The notes: generated from the letters alone by a model not told the origin. Positions 27,091 through 35,451 are shown, counted from the first letter of the stretch. The stretch is DNA of 64,000 bases from Bifidobacterium sp. (GCF_022647885.1 NZ_JALCLM010000001.1:1592610-1656609); one strand, 5' to 3'. Translations and numbers: made by a program.

Positions 27091-27702
27091 TCACAGAGCC
27101 TTTCTTCTGACGAGCGACTCCCCCATCACTGCTATCTGCGCGAGTTGCCTGGCTGCCGAATCATACGCTTCCTGACTGTTATCGCCCATAGATAGACCAT
27201 CAATGTAATGCATGGAGACGTCCTCGACCGAGCAATAGTGTTTAAAAGTTCGGTCACAGATTTGAAATTGCAATGCCTTATCCATACCGCTCGAACGATA
27301 CCAGTCCTCCGTGCTCCCGCATAAAGCCAGTATTCTTACAGTTTTTCCAGCCAACGCTCCTGGCAAACCATCTTTGCGGTACGCAAAACCCCTACAAATC
27401 ACACGATCAAAGAAACCTTTCATCATTGCCGGCATGGTGTACCAATAAATCGGAAATACCAGAGCAATCACATCAGATGCTGCGAGTTTTGCTTGTATAG
27501 GAACAACATCCTCTGGAACCGGTGCCTGTTCCAAATAATGTTCACGATCGCGCAGCGAATACACAGGATTGAATCCAACTGCATGGAGGTCAAGCAACTC
27601 AGCTTTCGCCCCTCCAGTTTGAGCTCCGTCTGCAAAAGATTGAGCAACAGCATTCGTAAGACTGCCAACTTCAGGATTGCTGGTAACGACGAGAACCTTC
27701 AT
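27091..27702 (-). CDS. Flavodoxin-fold NAD(P)H quinone oxidoreductase
   Basis: The 203-residue protein is a Flavodoxin_2 family oxidoreductase of the MdaB/KefF/NQO kind: N-terminal VLVVTSNPEVGSLTNAVAQ phosphate-binding region, LVFPIYWYTMPAMMKGFFDRV that contacts the FMN/FAD isoalloxazine, and LAGKTVRILALCGS. Such enzymes reduce quinones by two electrons using NAD(P)H and protect from redox cycling. I start at ATG 27702 with AAAGGAAC upstream; an upstream in-frame start at 27735 lacks homology. It is a single leftward gene. Confidence 0.88.
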   Translation of the reverse strand: MKVLVVTSNPEVGSLTNAVAQSFADGAQTGGAKAELLDLHAVGFNPVYSLRDREHYLEQAPVPEDVVPIQAKLAASDVIALVFPIYWYTMPAMMKGFFDRVICRGFAYRKDGLPGALAGKTVRILALCGSTEDWYRSSGMDKALQFQICDRTFKHYCSVEDVSMHYIDGLSMGDNSQEAYDSAARQLAQIAVMGESLVRRKAL

Positions 27703-27842
27703 ATTGTTCCTTTCACATTCCATATAGCATTTCATCTGCTCATAGACTATCTGAGCGACTTGGAAATACCGTTAGATCTCTGCTGGCAAGTATTGAGCGA
27801 TGCCCTGTCAGATTACAGATATACCACCATGAATAGCTGCAT

Positions 27843-28328
27843 TTAATACTCTTTGACCTGAATACGCGCGTGCTGACCCCTGGAAAGAAACTCATCTAGG
27901 TCGCCTGCTGATACGAATAGCTCCTTTACTGATTCAGCAATCATCAAATTCACCTTATCGCCTGGTTGGCAACCCTCTTTGTAGGCATACACCTGTTTGC
28001 CGAGTGCAATCGCATACCCGATCTCAAACATAGTTCCTGGATCATCATCGATGAGATTAGCGATTAGGCAGCGAGAGGCCCGAATCCCAGCACAGTCATC
28101 GAGAAAGCATTGATTCGGCCCAACGACTGCAATATCACTTGCAAAACGTGGTCTAAACACCGTTGCGTGGTGGCCGAACAGTACCTTCTCCATACCTTGC
28201 ATACTCAATATTTGCTCTGAATTAAAAAATGGTCCAGCGGCATAATAATCGTAGCTGTTCATCGAAATCTCTTTCTCCCGCACCAACGCGTCAGGGACAG
28301 ATCTTTTATCGTCGATCTTTATGGTCAT
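27843..28328 (-). CDS. Nucleoside 2-deoxyribosyltransferase
   Basis: The enzyme moves deoxyribose between nucleobases in purine and pyrimidine salvage. The protein carries YYAAGPFF at the first strand, and DPGTMFEIGYAIALGKQVYAY with the catalytic Glu in the GTxxEIGYA motif, plus MIAES near the C-terminus. Residues 23 onward match the family start; M1 at 28328 has the better ribosome site (AAGG four bases upstream), giving a 27-residue extension, while the internal ATG at 28262 gives a family-length protein. It is divergent from the YdcF gene across an inverted repeat. Confidence 0.85.
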   Translation of the reverse strand: MTIKIDDKRSVPDALVREKEISMNSYDYYAAGPFFNSEQILSMQGMEKVLFGHHATVFRPRFASDIAVVGPNQCFLDDCAGIRASRCLIANLIDDDPGTMFEIGYAIALGKQVYAYKEGCQPGDKVNLMIAESVKELFVSAGDLDEFLSRGQHARIQVKEY

Positions 28329-28343
28329 AGTACCTTGCTTAAT

Positions 28344-28375
28344 CTTGATAAACCTGCATAGGTAGAATTATCAAG
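28344..28375. promoter_or_regulatory. Inverted repeat between divergent genes
   Basis: Arms CTTGATAA (28344-28351) and TTATCAAG (28368-28375) are perfect 8-bp complements 16 bp apart. They lie 16 bp from the deoxyribosyltransferase start and 52 bp from the YdcF start, suggesting a shared operator. Confidence 0.4.
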
Positions 28376-28426
28376 TGCACTTCGCTTAGTCCATCGAAAA
28401 TTGGTTAACACAGAAAGCAGAGTTGG

Positions 28427-29443
28427 ATGGAAATCTTGTTTGGTCAGATGCTGATATATGGACCAGTCATTTTCTTTGGACTGCTGTTTTTGTTTTCATA
28501 TATTAGAGAACCAAGACAGTTTCGCAATGCTATCTATTTGACAGTATTTCTGATTTTATTGGCCACTTCTTTGCTCTTTCGTTTTGGTCAGCAGTGGATG
28601 GTGCTCCCAGTACTTCTGGCAATAGCCATTTGCCCGATAGTTGTCGTGATCTTTTTGATATGGAATACCGTGCTGGTGGTAGGGCATGAGGGCTTCTCTT
28701 TGGCAACTGCTCTTCCAGCAATTTTGGCGTGCGCCATGGTGTTGTATATCCTCATGTTTCCTTTGCTATCCGTGTTTCATGCTCCCTCATGGTTAACCAG
28801 CATTGCTTCACTCATACTTTTTGAAGGACTTTGGTTCTTTTTCTCATTTGTCGCTTTGTTGGTTTACTCATGGTTTTATCGGATGCTGCCACGAAAAAGG
28901 CATTACGACTACATCATTATCCACGGTGCTGGATTAAGTGGTGTCAGGCCAACACCGCTGCTGCAAGGTAGGCTCGATAAAGCACTGCGTCTATGGAATC
29001 AACAAAAGCGCAAGCCGCTACTCATCGTTTCTGGCGGTCAAGGTGCTGATGAAGAAATTTCTGAGGCTGAGGCCATGCGGCGCTATTTGGTTGACGAGCA
29101 ACATGTTCCACAGGACTCGGTTCTCAGCGAAGATAAATCAACAACAACTCTTGAAAACCTTCGTTTCTCGAAGAACATTATGGATGCTCATTCAGATTCT
29201 TCACGATATCGTTGTGCTCTAGTGACCAGTGATTATCACGTCTTCCGAGCAGCAGAGTACGCACACCAAGTCGGTGTGGCTGCAGACGGCATCGGCAGCC
29301 ACACCAGAGGGTATTATTGGCCGACTGCTTTTATTCGTGAGTTTATTGCGATATCCGTTGCACACCGCTGGCCCTATATCGTGATAGCTGGATTCTGGCT
29401 GCTTTCTGTAGGCATCGAACTCGTACGGTATTTTTTGCACTAA
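28427..29443 (+). CDS. YdcF/ElyC-like (DUF218) membrane protein
   Basis: The first 155 residues form about five membrane helices; the rest is a DUF218 domain with YIIIHGAGLSG, LLIVSGGQGADEEISEAEAM, LSEDKSTTTLENLRFS and ALVTSDYHVFRAAEYA, followed by a last hydrophobic helix. The DUF218 family includes SanA, ElyC and YdcF and has been linked to envelope integrity; the reaction is unknown. The gene has a low-GC look compared with its neighbours. Its stop is followed immediately by a fluoride riboswitch controlling the next genes. Confidence 0.85.
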   Translation: MEILFGQMLIYGPVIFFGLLFLFSYIREPRQFRNAIYLTVFLILLATSLLFRFGQQWMVLPVLLAIAICPIVVVIFLIWNTVLVVGHEGFSLATALPAILACAMVLYILMFPLLSVFHAPSWLTSIASLILFEGLWFFFSFVALLVYSWFYRMLPRKRHYDYIIIHGAGLSGVRPTPLLQGRLDKALRLWNQQKRKPLLIVSGGQGADEEISEAEAMRRYLVDEQHVPQDSVLSEDKSTTTLENLRFSKNIMDAHSDSSRYRCALVTSDYHVFRAAEYAHQVGVAADGIGSHTRGYYWPTAFIREFIAISVAHRWPYIVIAGFWLLSVGIELVRYFLH

Positions 29444-29454
29444 GCAAGGTGTAC

Positions 29455-29525
29455 TATCGGGCTTGGCGATGGAACTCGCCAGGAGCTTAGCTCCAAACCG
29501 CATACCGCTGATAGTTCCTACTCGT
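29455..29525 (+). ncRNA. Fluoride riboswitch (crcB motif)
   Basis: The sequence carries the conserved aptamer blocks in order: GGCGATGGAACTCGCC (29464-29479), an extra small hairpin GGAGCTTAGCTCC (29482-29494), AAACCGC, and GCTGATAGTTCCTACTC. GGAACT can pair with AGTTCC to form the pseudoknotted core, as in crcB-motif RNAs. It lies about 110 nt upstream of the first of two crcB genes, the usual target. Confidence 0.88.
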
Positions 29526-29635
29526 CAATAGTGCAGAGCTTCGTAGCCACTGCACTGATGGGCGTGTTTTAGCGGAACTCTGGTGCGTGAATTCGCAATG
29601 CTCCGCTATCTGCTCATAGATGCGGAAGGATTTTC

Positions 29636-30148
29636 ATGGTTCAGCCAACACATGGCTCTGGCCCATACCCATTCGTAAGCGTTACCGTAGCTGGTGTGGT
29701 ATTTATCGGAGGATCAGTTGGCACAGGGATTCGCTATGCCATGGCATCACTACCTGTGCTCGGCACTCAAGGCTCACACAGTGCTGGAAGCTTTCATCTA
29801 GGTACATTCCTCGTAAATATGATTGCTTGCTTCTGCTATGCGATGTTAGTCAGCTATTTGGCTCAAGCACCATGGATTTTGGCTCGACACCGCGAACTCA
29901 TTAGCCGAGGATTCGGTATGGGGGTATGTGGAGGTCTTTCCACACTCTCAGCCCTAGCATTGGAAGTGTTTTCCTCTCTACAAGACCGAAATATTATTGG
30001 GGCATCTATATATATGGTGTTGACCTTTGTAGCAGGTTTCGCATGCGCGTTGGGCGGCGTAAGACTCAGTACTTGGCTACTGGATCATCACCAAAATCTT
30101 GGGATATCTTCTGATGAGCAAACTAGCAATATACAGGAGGCACGCTGA
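29636..30148 (+). CDS. crcB1: CrcB/Fluc fluoride channel subunit 1
   Basis: Fluc proteins are small dimeric fluoride export channels with four membrane helices per subunit. This 170-residue protein has GGSVGTGIRYAM in helix 1, NMIACFCYAMLVS, and MGVCGGLSTLSALALEVF in helix 3, then a longer polar C-terminus than usual. The third helix lacks the Phe seen in the partner (STLSAL instead of STFSTA), so it may supply only one side of an asymmetric pore. It starts at ATG 29636 with GGAAGGA six bases upstream and overlaps the second gene by one base. Confidence 0.92.
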   Translation: MVQPTHGSGPYPFVSVTVAGVVFIGGSVGTGIRYAMASLPVLGTQGSHSAGSFHLGTFLVNMIACFCYAMLVSYLAQAPWILARHRELISRGFGMGVCGGLSTLSALALEVFSSLQDRNIIGASIYMVLTFVAGFACALGGVRLSTWLLDHHQNLGISSDEQTSNIQEAR

Positions 30149-30522
30149 TGAATAGCTTGATACTCACCCTCGGTATATGTGCCTGTGGAGGTTTGGGTTC
30201 AGTGTTCCGGTATCTTGCTGATGGTGTCATCCGATCTCGATGGATGACGATCTTCCCGATTGCTACATTCTGTATTAACATCACTGCTGGTTTTGCCACA
30301 GGAGTTGTTGCTGCTCTCTTTGTTGAGCAGAGTATATCTGCACCAACCCATCTCTTGTTGGCCACTGGTCTGCTTGGAGGCTTCTCAACATTTTCAACTG
30401 CTATCAATGAGATGGTGTCTCTCTCTAGGCAGAAGAAGATAACCGCTGCTTGCTATTATGCTGCAGCCACCATGATTGTGCCGGTTGCAGCGGTCGCTAT
30501 GGGCTATTTCATAGTGCAATAG
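30148..30522 (+). CDS. crcB2: CrcB/Fluc fluoride channel subunit 2
   Basis: The 124-residue protein has the four hydrophobic helices, GGLGSVFRYLADGVI, and LLGGFSTFSTAINEM with the Phe-box position intact. Its ATG at 30148 shares one base with the stop of the preceding crcB gene and has AGGAGG eight bases upstream, so the two are made together. Paired crcB genes in actinobacteria and firmicutes usually form heterodimers in antiparallel orientation; that is an inference here. Confidence 0.94.
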   Translation: MNSLILTLGICACGGLGSVFRYLADGVIRSRWMTIFPIATFCINITAGFATGVVAALFVEQSISAPTHLLLATGLLGGFSTFSTAINEMVSLSRQKKITAACYYAAATMIVPVAAVAMGYFIVQ

Positions 30523-30543
30523 CCACGATTATTAATCGATACA

Positions 30544-30660
30544 TCGTTTGTGTAGGGATTCGATACAAGAAACTCAATGCAACAATCGCAGATCACTGCT
30601 ATTCCAACAATCTGTCTTTATTGATACTGCTGTGACCGTTTGAAATCCCTACAGAAACGA
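30544..30660. repeat. 117-bp element with 17-bp terminal inverted repeats
   Basis: The ends TCGTTTGTGTAGGGATT (30544-30560) and AATCCCTACAGAAACGA (30644-30660) are complementary at 16 of 17 positions. The left arm is identical to the right end (inverted) of the element at 62344-62461. There is no open frame inside. It lies between the convergent crcB2 and transporter genes, so a terminator role is also possible. Confidence 0.6.
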
Positions 30661-30674
30661 ATGCATGGTGAAAT

Positions 30675-31718
30675 TTAAGACGCTACTGAGGCAGTTGAGG
30701 GTTGTACAACATTCGAAAGCGCACTACTGTGCTCGCCATGTTGTGAATCCGCGGCAATTTCGTATGCATCATCATGTCTACGCCACCACGAGGAAAGCAC
30801 AGAGCCAGAGATATTATGCCAAACACTAAAGAATGTTGACGGTATAGCTACCACTGGATTTGCTGCGAAAGCTTGCAGAGCAAGAGTAGCTCCAAGAGCC
30901 GAATCCTGCATACCAACCTCGAAAGTAATGGCTTTTTGTTGAGCGTATTTGAAGCCTTTCGGGTATATCTTAAACATCAAACGACTAAAGAGATAGCCGA
31001 GTCCGTAGCCGCAAAGGTTATGCAGCACAACTACAGGCAACACCATAGCGGTCTCAACAGTAAAGAGTTTCGCATTGTTTACCGAAACCACAACACCGAT
31101 GATAACGAGTATCGCAATTTGGGATACAGCCGGTAATGCCACGGTGACCTTCTGCACTTTTTGGCCAAAAATTGCATGAACGATGACGCCTAATGCAACA
31201 GGAATCAATACGACTTCAAGAGCCGTTAAGAACAACTTCGTGACCGGAATCTGCACATATTGACTCGCTAATCCGCTCATCAGCAGAGGCACCATAATCG
31301 GTGCACACAAAGTTGACAACAAACCAATAGAAACATCCAAAGCAACATCACCACGCGACAAGAACGACATGACATTAGACGAGGTTCCTGAAGGGCAACA
31401 ACCAACCAGAATGACTCCAACAGCAATCATGCCGTCGAGCCTGAAAATTTTGCATAGCGCAACAGCAAGCAGAGGCATGATGACATAGTGCGCAATCGTG
31501 CCAACGATGACCATCAATGGCATTTTCACAATGCGCTTGAAATCATCAATGCTCAGTGTCATGCCCATACCAAACAGGATGATACTCAAGAAATAATTAG
31601 TATAGCTTTTTGCCCACAAACTCGTCTGAGGCAGGAAGAAGTTAATAATGGCCCACACCACCACAACGACCGTAAACCAACGAGTAAGCCATTTACCGAA
31701 CTGAACTACACGAGACAT
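30675..31718 (-). CDS. Bile acid:sodium symporter (BASS/SLC10) family transporter
   Basis: The protein of 347 residues has about nine to ten hydrophobic helices and the BASS signatures LSIILFGMGMTLS, VGCCPSGTSSNVMSFLSRGDVALDVSI (crossover helix region), and FEVGMQDSALGATLALQAF. Members transport organic anions such as pantoate, 2-keto acids or bile salts with sodium; this subgroup's substrate is not evident from sequence. I start at ATG 31718 (MSRVVQF); the frame stays open to a TTG at 31745. A GGGG segment lies about 10 nt before ATG 31718. It is an isolated leftward gene. Confidence 0.88.
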   Translation of the reverse strand: MSRVVQFGKWLTRWFTVVVVVWAIINFFLPQTSLWAKSYTNYFLSIILFGMGMTLSIDDFKRIVKMPLMVIVGTIAHYVIMPLLAVALCKIFRLDGMIAVGVILVGCCPSGTSSNVMSFLSRGDVALDVSIGLLSTLCAPIMVPLLMSGLASQYVQIPVTKLFLTALEVVLIPVALGVIVHAIFGQKVQKVTVALPAVSQIAILVIIGVVVSVNNAKLFTVETAMVLPVVVLHNLCGYGLGYLFSRLMFKIYPKGFKYAQQKAITFEVGMQDSALGATLALQAFAANPVVAIPSTFFSVWHNISGSVLSSWWRRHDDAYEIAADSQHGEHSSALSNVVQPSTASVAS

Positions 31719-31839
31719 TAATCTCATCCCCTTCCAAATCCGCAACTTAGCTGTCTTAGAAGGGGTTAAGGGTCGGTCAGACCACTATGTGAGCAACCTG
31801 CTCGTATTTTGAAATGCTCAAACTCACAGCTTCGAGACC

Positions 31840-32394
31840 TTACAACAGCCCTGCGATGTCCGCCTCAATCGCCTCAGGCGTAGTTGAGGGTGCATATCTT
31901 TTCACTACTGTGCCTTGGCGGTCTACAAGGAATTTGGTGAAATTCCACTTGATACGACCACCTGCAACGCCGGACTTCTGTTCTTTAAGCCACTTATACA
32001 AAGGATCTGCATGTTCACCATTAACATCTATCCGAGCAAAAGTGGTGAAAGTGGTGCCAAAGCGTAATTTACAAAAGCTCCCGAGCTCTTCATCTGTACC
32101 AGGAGCCTGACCAGCAAATTGATTGCATGGGAAGTCCAAAATCTCGAAACCTTGATCATGGAATTTCCTGTATAAAGCTTCCAGACCGTCATATTGAGGC
32201 GTAAATCCACACTCCGTGGCGGTGTTAACGATCAGCAATACCTGTCCACTGTAATCTGCCAAACGTTTATGTTCACCCTTAATTGTTTTGACACTGAAGT
32301 CATACAGTGCTGAGGCGCTGTTTGACGGTGCCTTCGCAGTTAATGTTTCTGCTGCAGTATCACCCATTGTGTCGTTGCCAACTGATTCGCTCAT
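31840..32394 (-). CDS. Glutathione peroxidase family protein (cysteine type)
   Basis: The 184-residue protein has the GPx tetrad region: LLIVNTATECGFTPQYDGL with peroxidatic Cys62, FPCNQFAGQAPGTDEEL with the conserved Gln, and KWNFTKFLVDRQG with Trp and Asn. Cysteine replaces selenocysteine, as in thioredoxin-dependent bacterial GPx. A polar 27-residue N-terminal extension precedes the domain. It starts at ATG 32394. It would reduce peroxides, useful for an organism expected to lack catalase. Confidence 0.94.
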   Translation of the reverse strand: MSESVGNDTMGDTAAETLTAKAPSNSASALYDFSVKTIKGEHKRLADYSGQVLLIVNTATECGFTPQYDGLEALYRKFHDQGFEILDFPCNQFAGQAPGTDEELGSFCKLRFGTTFTTFARIDVNGEHADPLYKWLKEQKSGVAGGRIKWNFTKFLVDRQGTVVKRYAPSTTPEAIEADIAGLL

Positions 32395-32540
32395 AATCGC
32401 GCCTTCGCATCCCGTAGTGACGTAACACCTTTTGAGAATCAGACTACAGAATATAAATACGCAGACAATCCTGATTCACAATAAACGTAATTCACAGCAC
32501 TACTGAGGCCATAACGTCAAACCTGCGCCCCAAAATGCCC

Positions 32541-33722
32541 TCAAATGATGCCTTCCGACTCCAAAGCCTGATACATACGATTAAAACATTCTTGCAGCAA
32601 TGGGTAGGGCATGGCGAAGTTCATACGCACACAGCCCGTACCAATACGACCGCAAGCGAGGCCGTCCGTTAATGCCACCTGGGCATGTTTCAAGAAAAAT
32701 GCTGCTGGATCTTGTAATCCTAAGGGCTGAAAATCAAGCCATGCTATATAGGTCCCTTGTGGTCGAACATAACCCACAGAGGCAAAACGCGTGCGCATTT
32801 GCTCATCAACATAATTACGATTCCTGAGCACGTATGGGAACATCTCGTCGAACCACGTGCCGCCATGCTCATAGGCAGCAATGGTTGCTACAGCACCGAT
32901 TGTCGCCGTTTGATGCTCAGACCACTCAGCCTTGTCCATCCACAAGTCATAATCATCTGGATTCGTGAGAATTACTTGTGCGCATTTGGTTCCAGGGACG
33001 TTGAATGCTTTGGATACAGAAGTGGCCGTAATTGCCTGCATAGCAGTCTGCTTGTTGATCGAAGCAAAAGGAATGTGCGTGGAATCGTCATACACAAATG
33101 AAGCGTGAATCTCATCAGAGAAAATCCTGACACTATAGCACTCAGCTAATTCAGAGAGCTTAAGCATTTCGTCACGAGTAAGTACTTTCCCAATCGGATT
33201 ATGAGGGTTACACAGCACAAATGCTCTACATCCATCTTTAAATGCATCTTCAATAGCAGCGAAGTCAAATTCCCAGTTTTCATTGCGCTGCAACATTGGA
33301 ATCTCAATCACTGCAACACCGTACAGCTGAGGAACACTTAGGAAGGGCATATATGCAGGCGTGGGAACAATAACGCTGTTCCCAGCACCAACAAATTCAC
33401 GGAGAAATACCTCATAAGCCTCCATCACATCTGGCACCGGCCTGATGCAATCCGGATTGATATCCCATCCAAAGCGATGCTGCTGCCAATGCGCGCAAGC
33501 TTGAGCAACTTGTTTCTTCACGGGGTCTGGAATATACCCTAGTGAGCAGCGCTGAATCGCTTCGGACATGGCATCCTGAATGCAAGGTGCTAGACCGAAA
33601 TCCATCTCGGCAATAAACGCGCCAATACAGTTGGGATACCTAGTCCATTTATCACTGCCAATCCTCGCCAGATCATTTGGTGTTTCATGGTCAATAGCAG
33701 CTGCGTCGAAAACATGTGACAT
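32541..33722 (-). CDS. MalY/PatB-type PLP-dependent cystathionine beta-lyase/aminotransferase
   Basis: The 393-residue protein is a fold-type I PLP enzyme of the MalY/PatB group: FIAEMDFGLAPC, SVIVPTPAYMPFL, AFVLCNPHNPIGKVLT, IFSDEIHASFVYDD and the PLP-lysine motif SVSKAFNVPG, ending with RMNFAMPYPLL. The group cleaves cystathionine or cysteine to pyruvate, ammonia and thiol. I start at ATG 33722 because AAAGG lies four bases upstream and the next residues (MSHVFDAAAIDHE) align with other MalY N-termini; the frame is open to 33923 but the extra 67 residues look non-homologous. A paralogue lies at 62482-63663. Confidence 0.92.
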   Translation of the reverse strand: MSHVFDAAAIDHETPNDLARIGSDKWTRYPNCIGAFIAEMDFGLAPCIQDAMSEAIQRCSLGYIPDPVKKQVAQACAHWQQHRFGWDINPDCIRPVPDVMEAYEVFLREFVGAGNSVIVPTPAYMPFLSVPQLYGVAVIEIPMLQRNENWEFDFAAIEDAFKDGCRAFVLCNPHNPIGKVLTRDEMLKLSELAECYSVRIFSDEIHASFVYDDSTHIPFASINKQTAMQAITATSVSKAFNVPGTKCAQVILTNPDDYDLWMDKAEWSEHQTATIGAVATIAAYEHGGTWFDEMFPYVLRNRNYVDEQMRTRFASVGYVRPQGTYIAWLDFQPLGLQDPAAFFLKHAQVALTDGLACGRIGTGCVRMNFAMPYPLLQECFNRMYQALESEGII

Positions 33723-33927
33723 ATGACCTTTCGCACACTCGTCGTCTGATTGTGCAATGGCTGATACGGTCGCAAGGGTGGCGTTTTCCATTAATTGAGG
33801 CATACCTTCATTGTTTCCAATGATTCCGCATGGTGCATCATCCACTCTCCCCCGTTTGGTGAGAGCATTAGCCATTCTGCTTATGGCTGTGTGGTGCACG
33901 GTAAGGAATATGAGAATGTACACGAGT
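33723..33927. other. Upstream region of the MalY-type gene
   Basis: The leftward frame of the MalY-type enzyme stays open through this stretch but has no homology or good ribosome site, so I treat it as non-coding. It would contain the promoter for that gene. The neighbouring 33928-34083 segment is a separate repeat cluster. Confidence 0.4.
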
Positions 33928-34083
33928 AACTGTGCATATAGGCACGCGAATCATTCAAATCACCCCTGCTCGCGTGCTGATATGCACAGTTTTCGCAGTT
34001 GAATGGGATTAACGATGCCAACTGTGCGCATAAGCACGTGCAGACCGCGAATTGGTGGGATTAACGTGCCGATATGCACAGTT
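33928..34083. repeat. Cluster of four 19-bp repeats in alternating orientation
   Basis: Copies lie at 33928-33946 (+), 33973-33991 (-), 34020-34038 (+) and 34065-34083 (-), consensus AACTGTGCATATNNGCACG. Midpoints are 45, 47 and 45 bp apart. Copies 1-2 and 3-4 each form a large inverted repeat, so two tandem stem-loops are possible. The spacers between copies also share GGGATTAACG. The cluster lies between the MalY-type and LysR-type genes. Confidence 0.85.
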
Positions 34084-34099
34084 TCGAGCGGGAGGGTTC

Positions 34100-35083
34100 T
34101 CACGAACTCATCATGGGGCTTAGATAGTGGCTTGCCACATTTCTGATGGCATCGTTAAGTTTCTTGATTGATTCTCGATTATCTCCTGCGCGAGTGAGCA
34201 AACCCACGCTCCTGGTTGCATTCTCATCAGCAATAGGGCAAGCAACGACGTCATCACGCAGATATGACAGTGTTGAGAGTTTAGGAACAATAGAAATACC
34301 TAGTCCCATTTCAACTAAGTTCTGTGTAACTACATAATCATCAGTTGAATGAGTAATTGTCGGCTCAAAATGGGATTCACGTGCAATGCTCACCAGATTT
34401 GCTTGGCACGTTTCGCAACCCGCAATCCATGATTCTTCATGTAATACAGAGAGATCTATTGGTAAACCGTCTTGCTCATATTGTTTGGCTACATCGCTTG
34501 ATTTACGTACCAAAAGTTTCAAAGGATCCTCGCCAAAATATTCAACGTGCATTTCTTCAGTGACATGAAGAAAGTTCGGAATACTTTTGTATCTAAAAAT
34601 AATTGCGGCATCCGCCTGACCGCTCTCCATGAGCTTGATGGCTTCGGGTGGTTCCATCTGCACCAAACTCACATCAATATCTGTTTGCTGACTGATATTG
34701 ACTAATGCTCGTGCTAGCAGCGTCGAACATATTGAAGGAGGTGCCAGAATTCTCAAGTGCGAAGAGCCATGTAAGCGGTACTCCTCAAGATCAGTTTCTG
34801 CCTGAGTCAAGCGATTAGCGATGAGCTCTCCATGACGTGCCAGCGTTATACCAGGCGTTGTCAGACTTACCCCATGAGAATTTCGTTCAACAAGAACAAA
34901 ACCACATTGTTGTTCCAGTCGTTTCATTTGTTGGCTGATTGCAGCCTGGGACCAGCCTGTTGCTCTCGCCGCAGCCGAGAGCGAACCATATCGTTCGATA
35001 TTCCATAGAGTCACCAGCATCTGAGGATTTAAGTTTTGCACTTGTATTGTTTTCTCCTCTTGCTCTGCCTTGACGTATTCCAT
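34100..35083 (-). CDS. LysR-family transcriptional regulator
   Basis: The 327-residue protein has a winged helix-turn-helix at about 22-80 (LWNIERYGSLSAAARATGWSQAAISQQMKRLEQ) and a periplasmic-binding-like effector domain with IRYKSIP-type central and GLGISIVPKLS segments. LysR regulators activate or repress nearby genes in response to a small molecule; the target here is probably the divergent aldehyde dehydrogenase or the adjacent MalY-type gene. The start at ATG 35083 lacks a clear ribosome site. A six-copy hexanucleotide repeat begins 17 bp upstream of the start, so expression could vary with repeat number. Confidence 0.9.
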   Translation of the reverse strand: MEYVKAEQEEKTIQVQNLNPQMLVTLWNIERYGSLSAAARATGWSQAAISQQMKRLEQQCGFVLVERNSHGVSLTTPGITLARHGELIANRLTQAETDLEEYRLHGSSHLRILAPPSICSTLLARALVNISQQTDIDVSLVQMEPPEAIKLMESGQADAAIIFRYKSIPNFLHVTEEMHVEYFGEDPLKLLVRKSSDVAKQYEQDGLPIDLSVLHEESWIAGCETCQANLVSIARESHFEPTITHSTDDYVVTQNLVEMGLGISIVPKLSTLSYLRDDVVACPIADENATRSVGLLTRAGDNRESIKKLNDAIRNVASHYLSPMMSS

Positions 35084-35099
35084 ATCTCGGGGGTTTCTG

Positions 35100-35135
35100 T
35101 ATCAATATCAATATCAATATCAATATCAATATCAA
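35100..35135. repeat. Hexanucleotide microsatellite (TATCAA)x6 upstream of LysR gene
   Basis: Six exact copies of TATCAA (TTGATA on the coding strand of the LysR gene) span 36 bp and begin 17 bp before its ATG. Changes in copy number would alter promoter or leader spacing in 6-bp steps. Confidence 0.9.
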
Positions 35136-35451
35136 GCCTAATGCTTGGATGTAACTCCCATCAGCTCTAGGAATTTAACAAAACACCTGCACAAACTTTT
35201 CTCCTCTCAAGAGATTTCCACATCGAATATGTACACAAGAAATGCTGGCTTACGTAATGCAGAAAAAGCTATTACTCCTCACAGCCAAAATCAGCCTGCC
35301 GCGAATTCTTCCTAGCTAAGTGGAAAAGACCGTTGCGCTTACGCAAAGAGGATAGATAATGAATGCAAGTTGGGTACGGGGTTCGTGTTGCACCACATCG
35401 CATGAATATCCTTGCCTAAACCTTCGATCAGACTCAAGGAAGAGGAAGATT
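35136..35451. other. Divergent intergenic region before the aldehyde dehydrogenase gene
   Basis: No gene is supported. A 14-bp palindrome TTGCGCTTACGCAA (35333-35346) lies about 105 bp before the dehydrogenase start. An in-frame ATG at 35359 extends the dehydrogenase but lacks family homology. Confidence 0.4.
35333..35346. promoter_or_regulatory. Palindromic operator candidate upstream of aldehyde dehydrogenase
   Basis: TTGCG-CTTA-CGCAA has perfect 5-bp arms; similar short palindromes are bound by LysR- and LacI-family regulators. The LysR gene lies 250 bp away, divergent. The assignment is by form and location only. Confidence 0.35.

Noticed and set aside
33928..34083. CRISPR array
   Set aside because: The repeats alternate in orientation and are only 19 bp with spacers that resemble each other; a CRISPR has direct repeats and unique spacers, and there are no cas genes.
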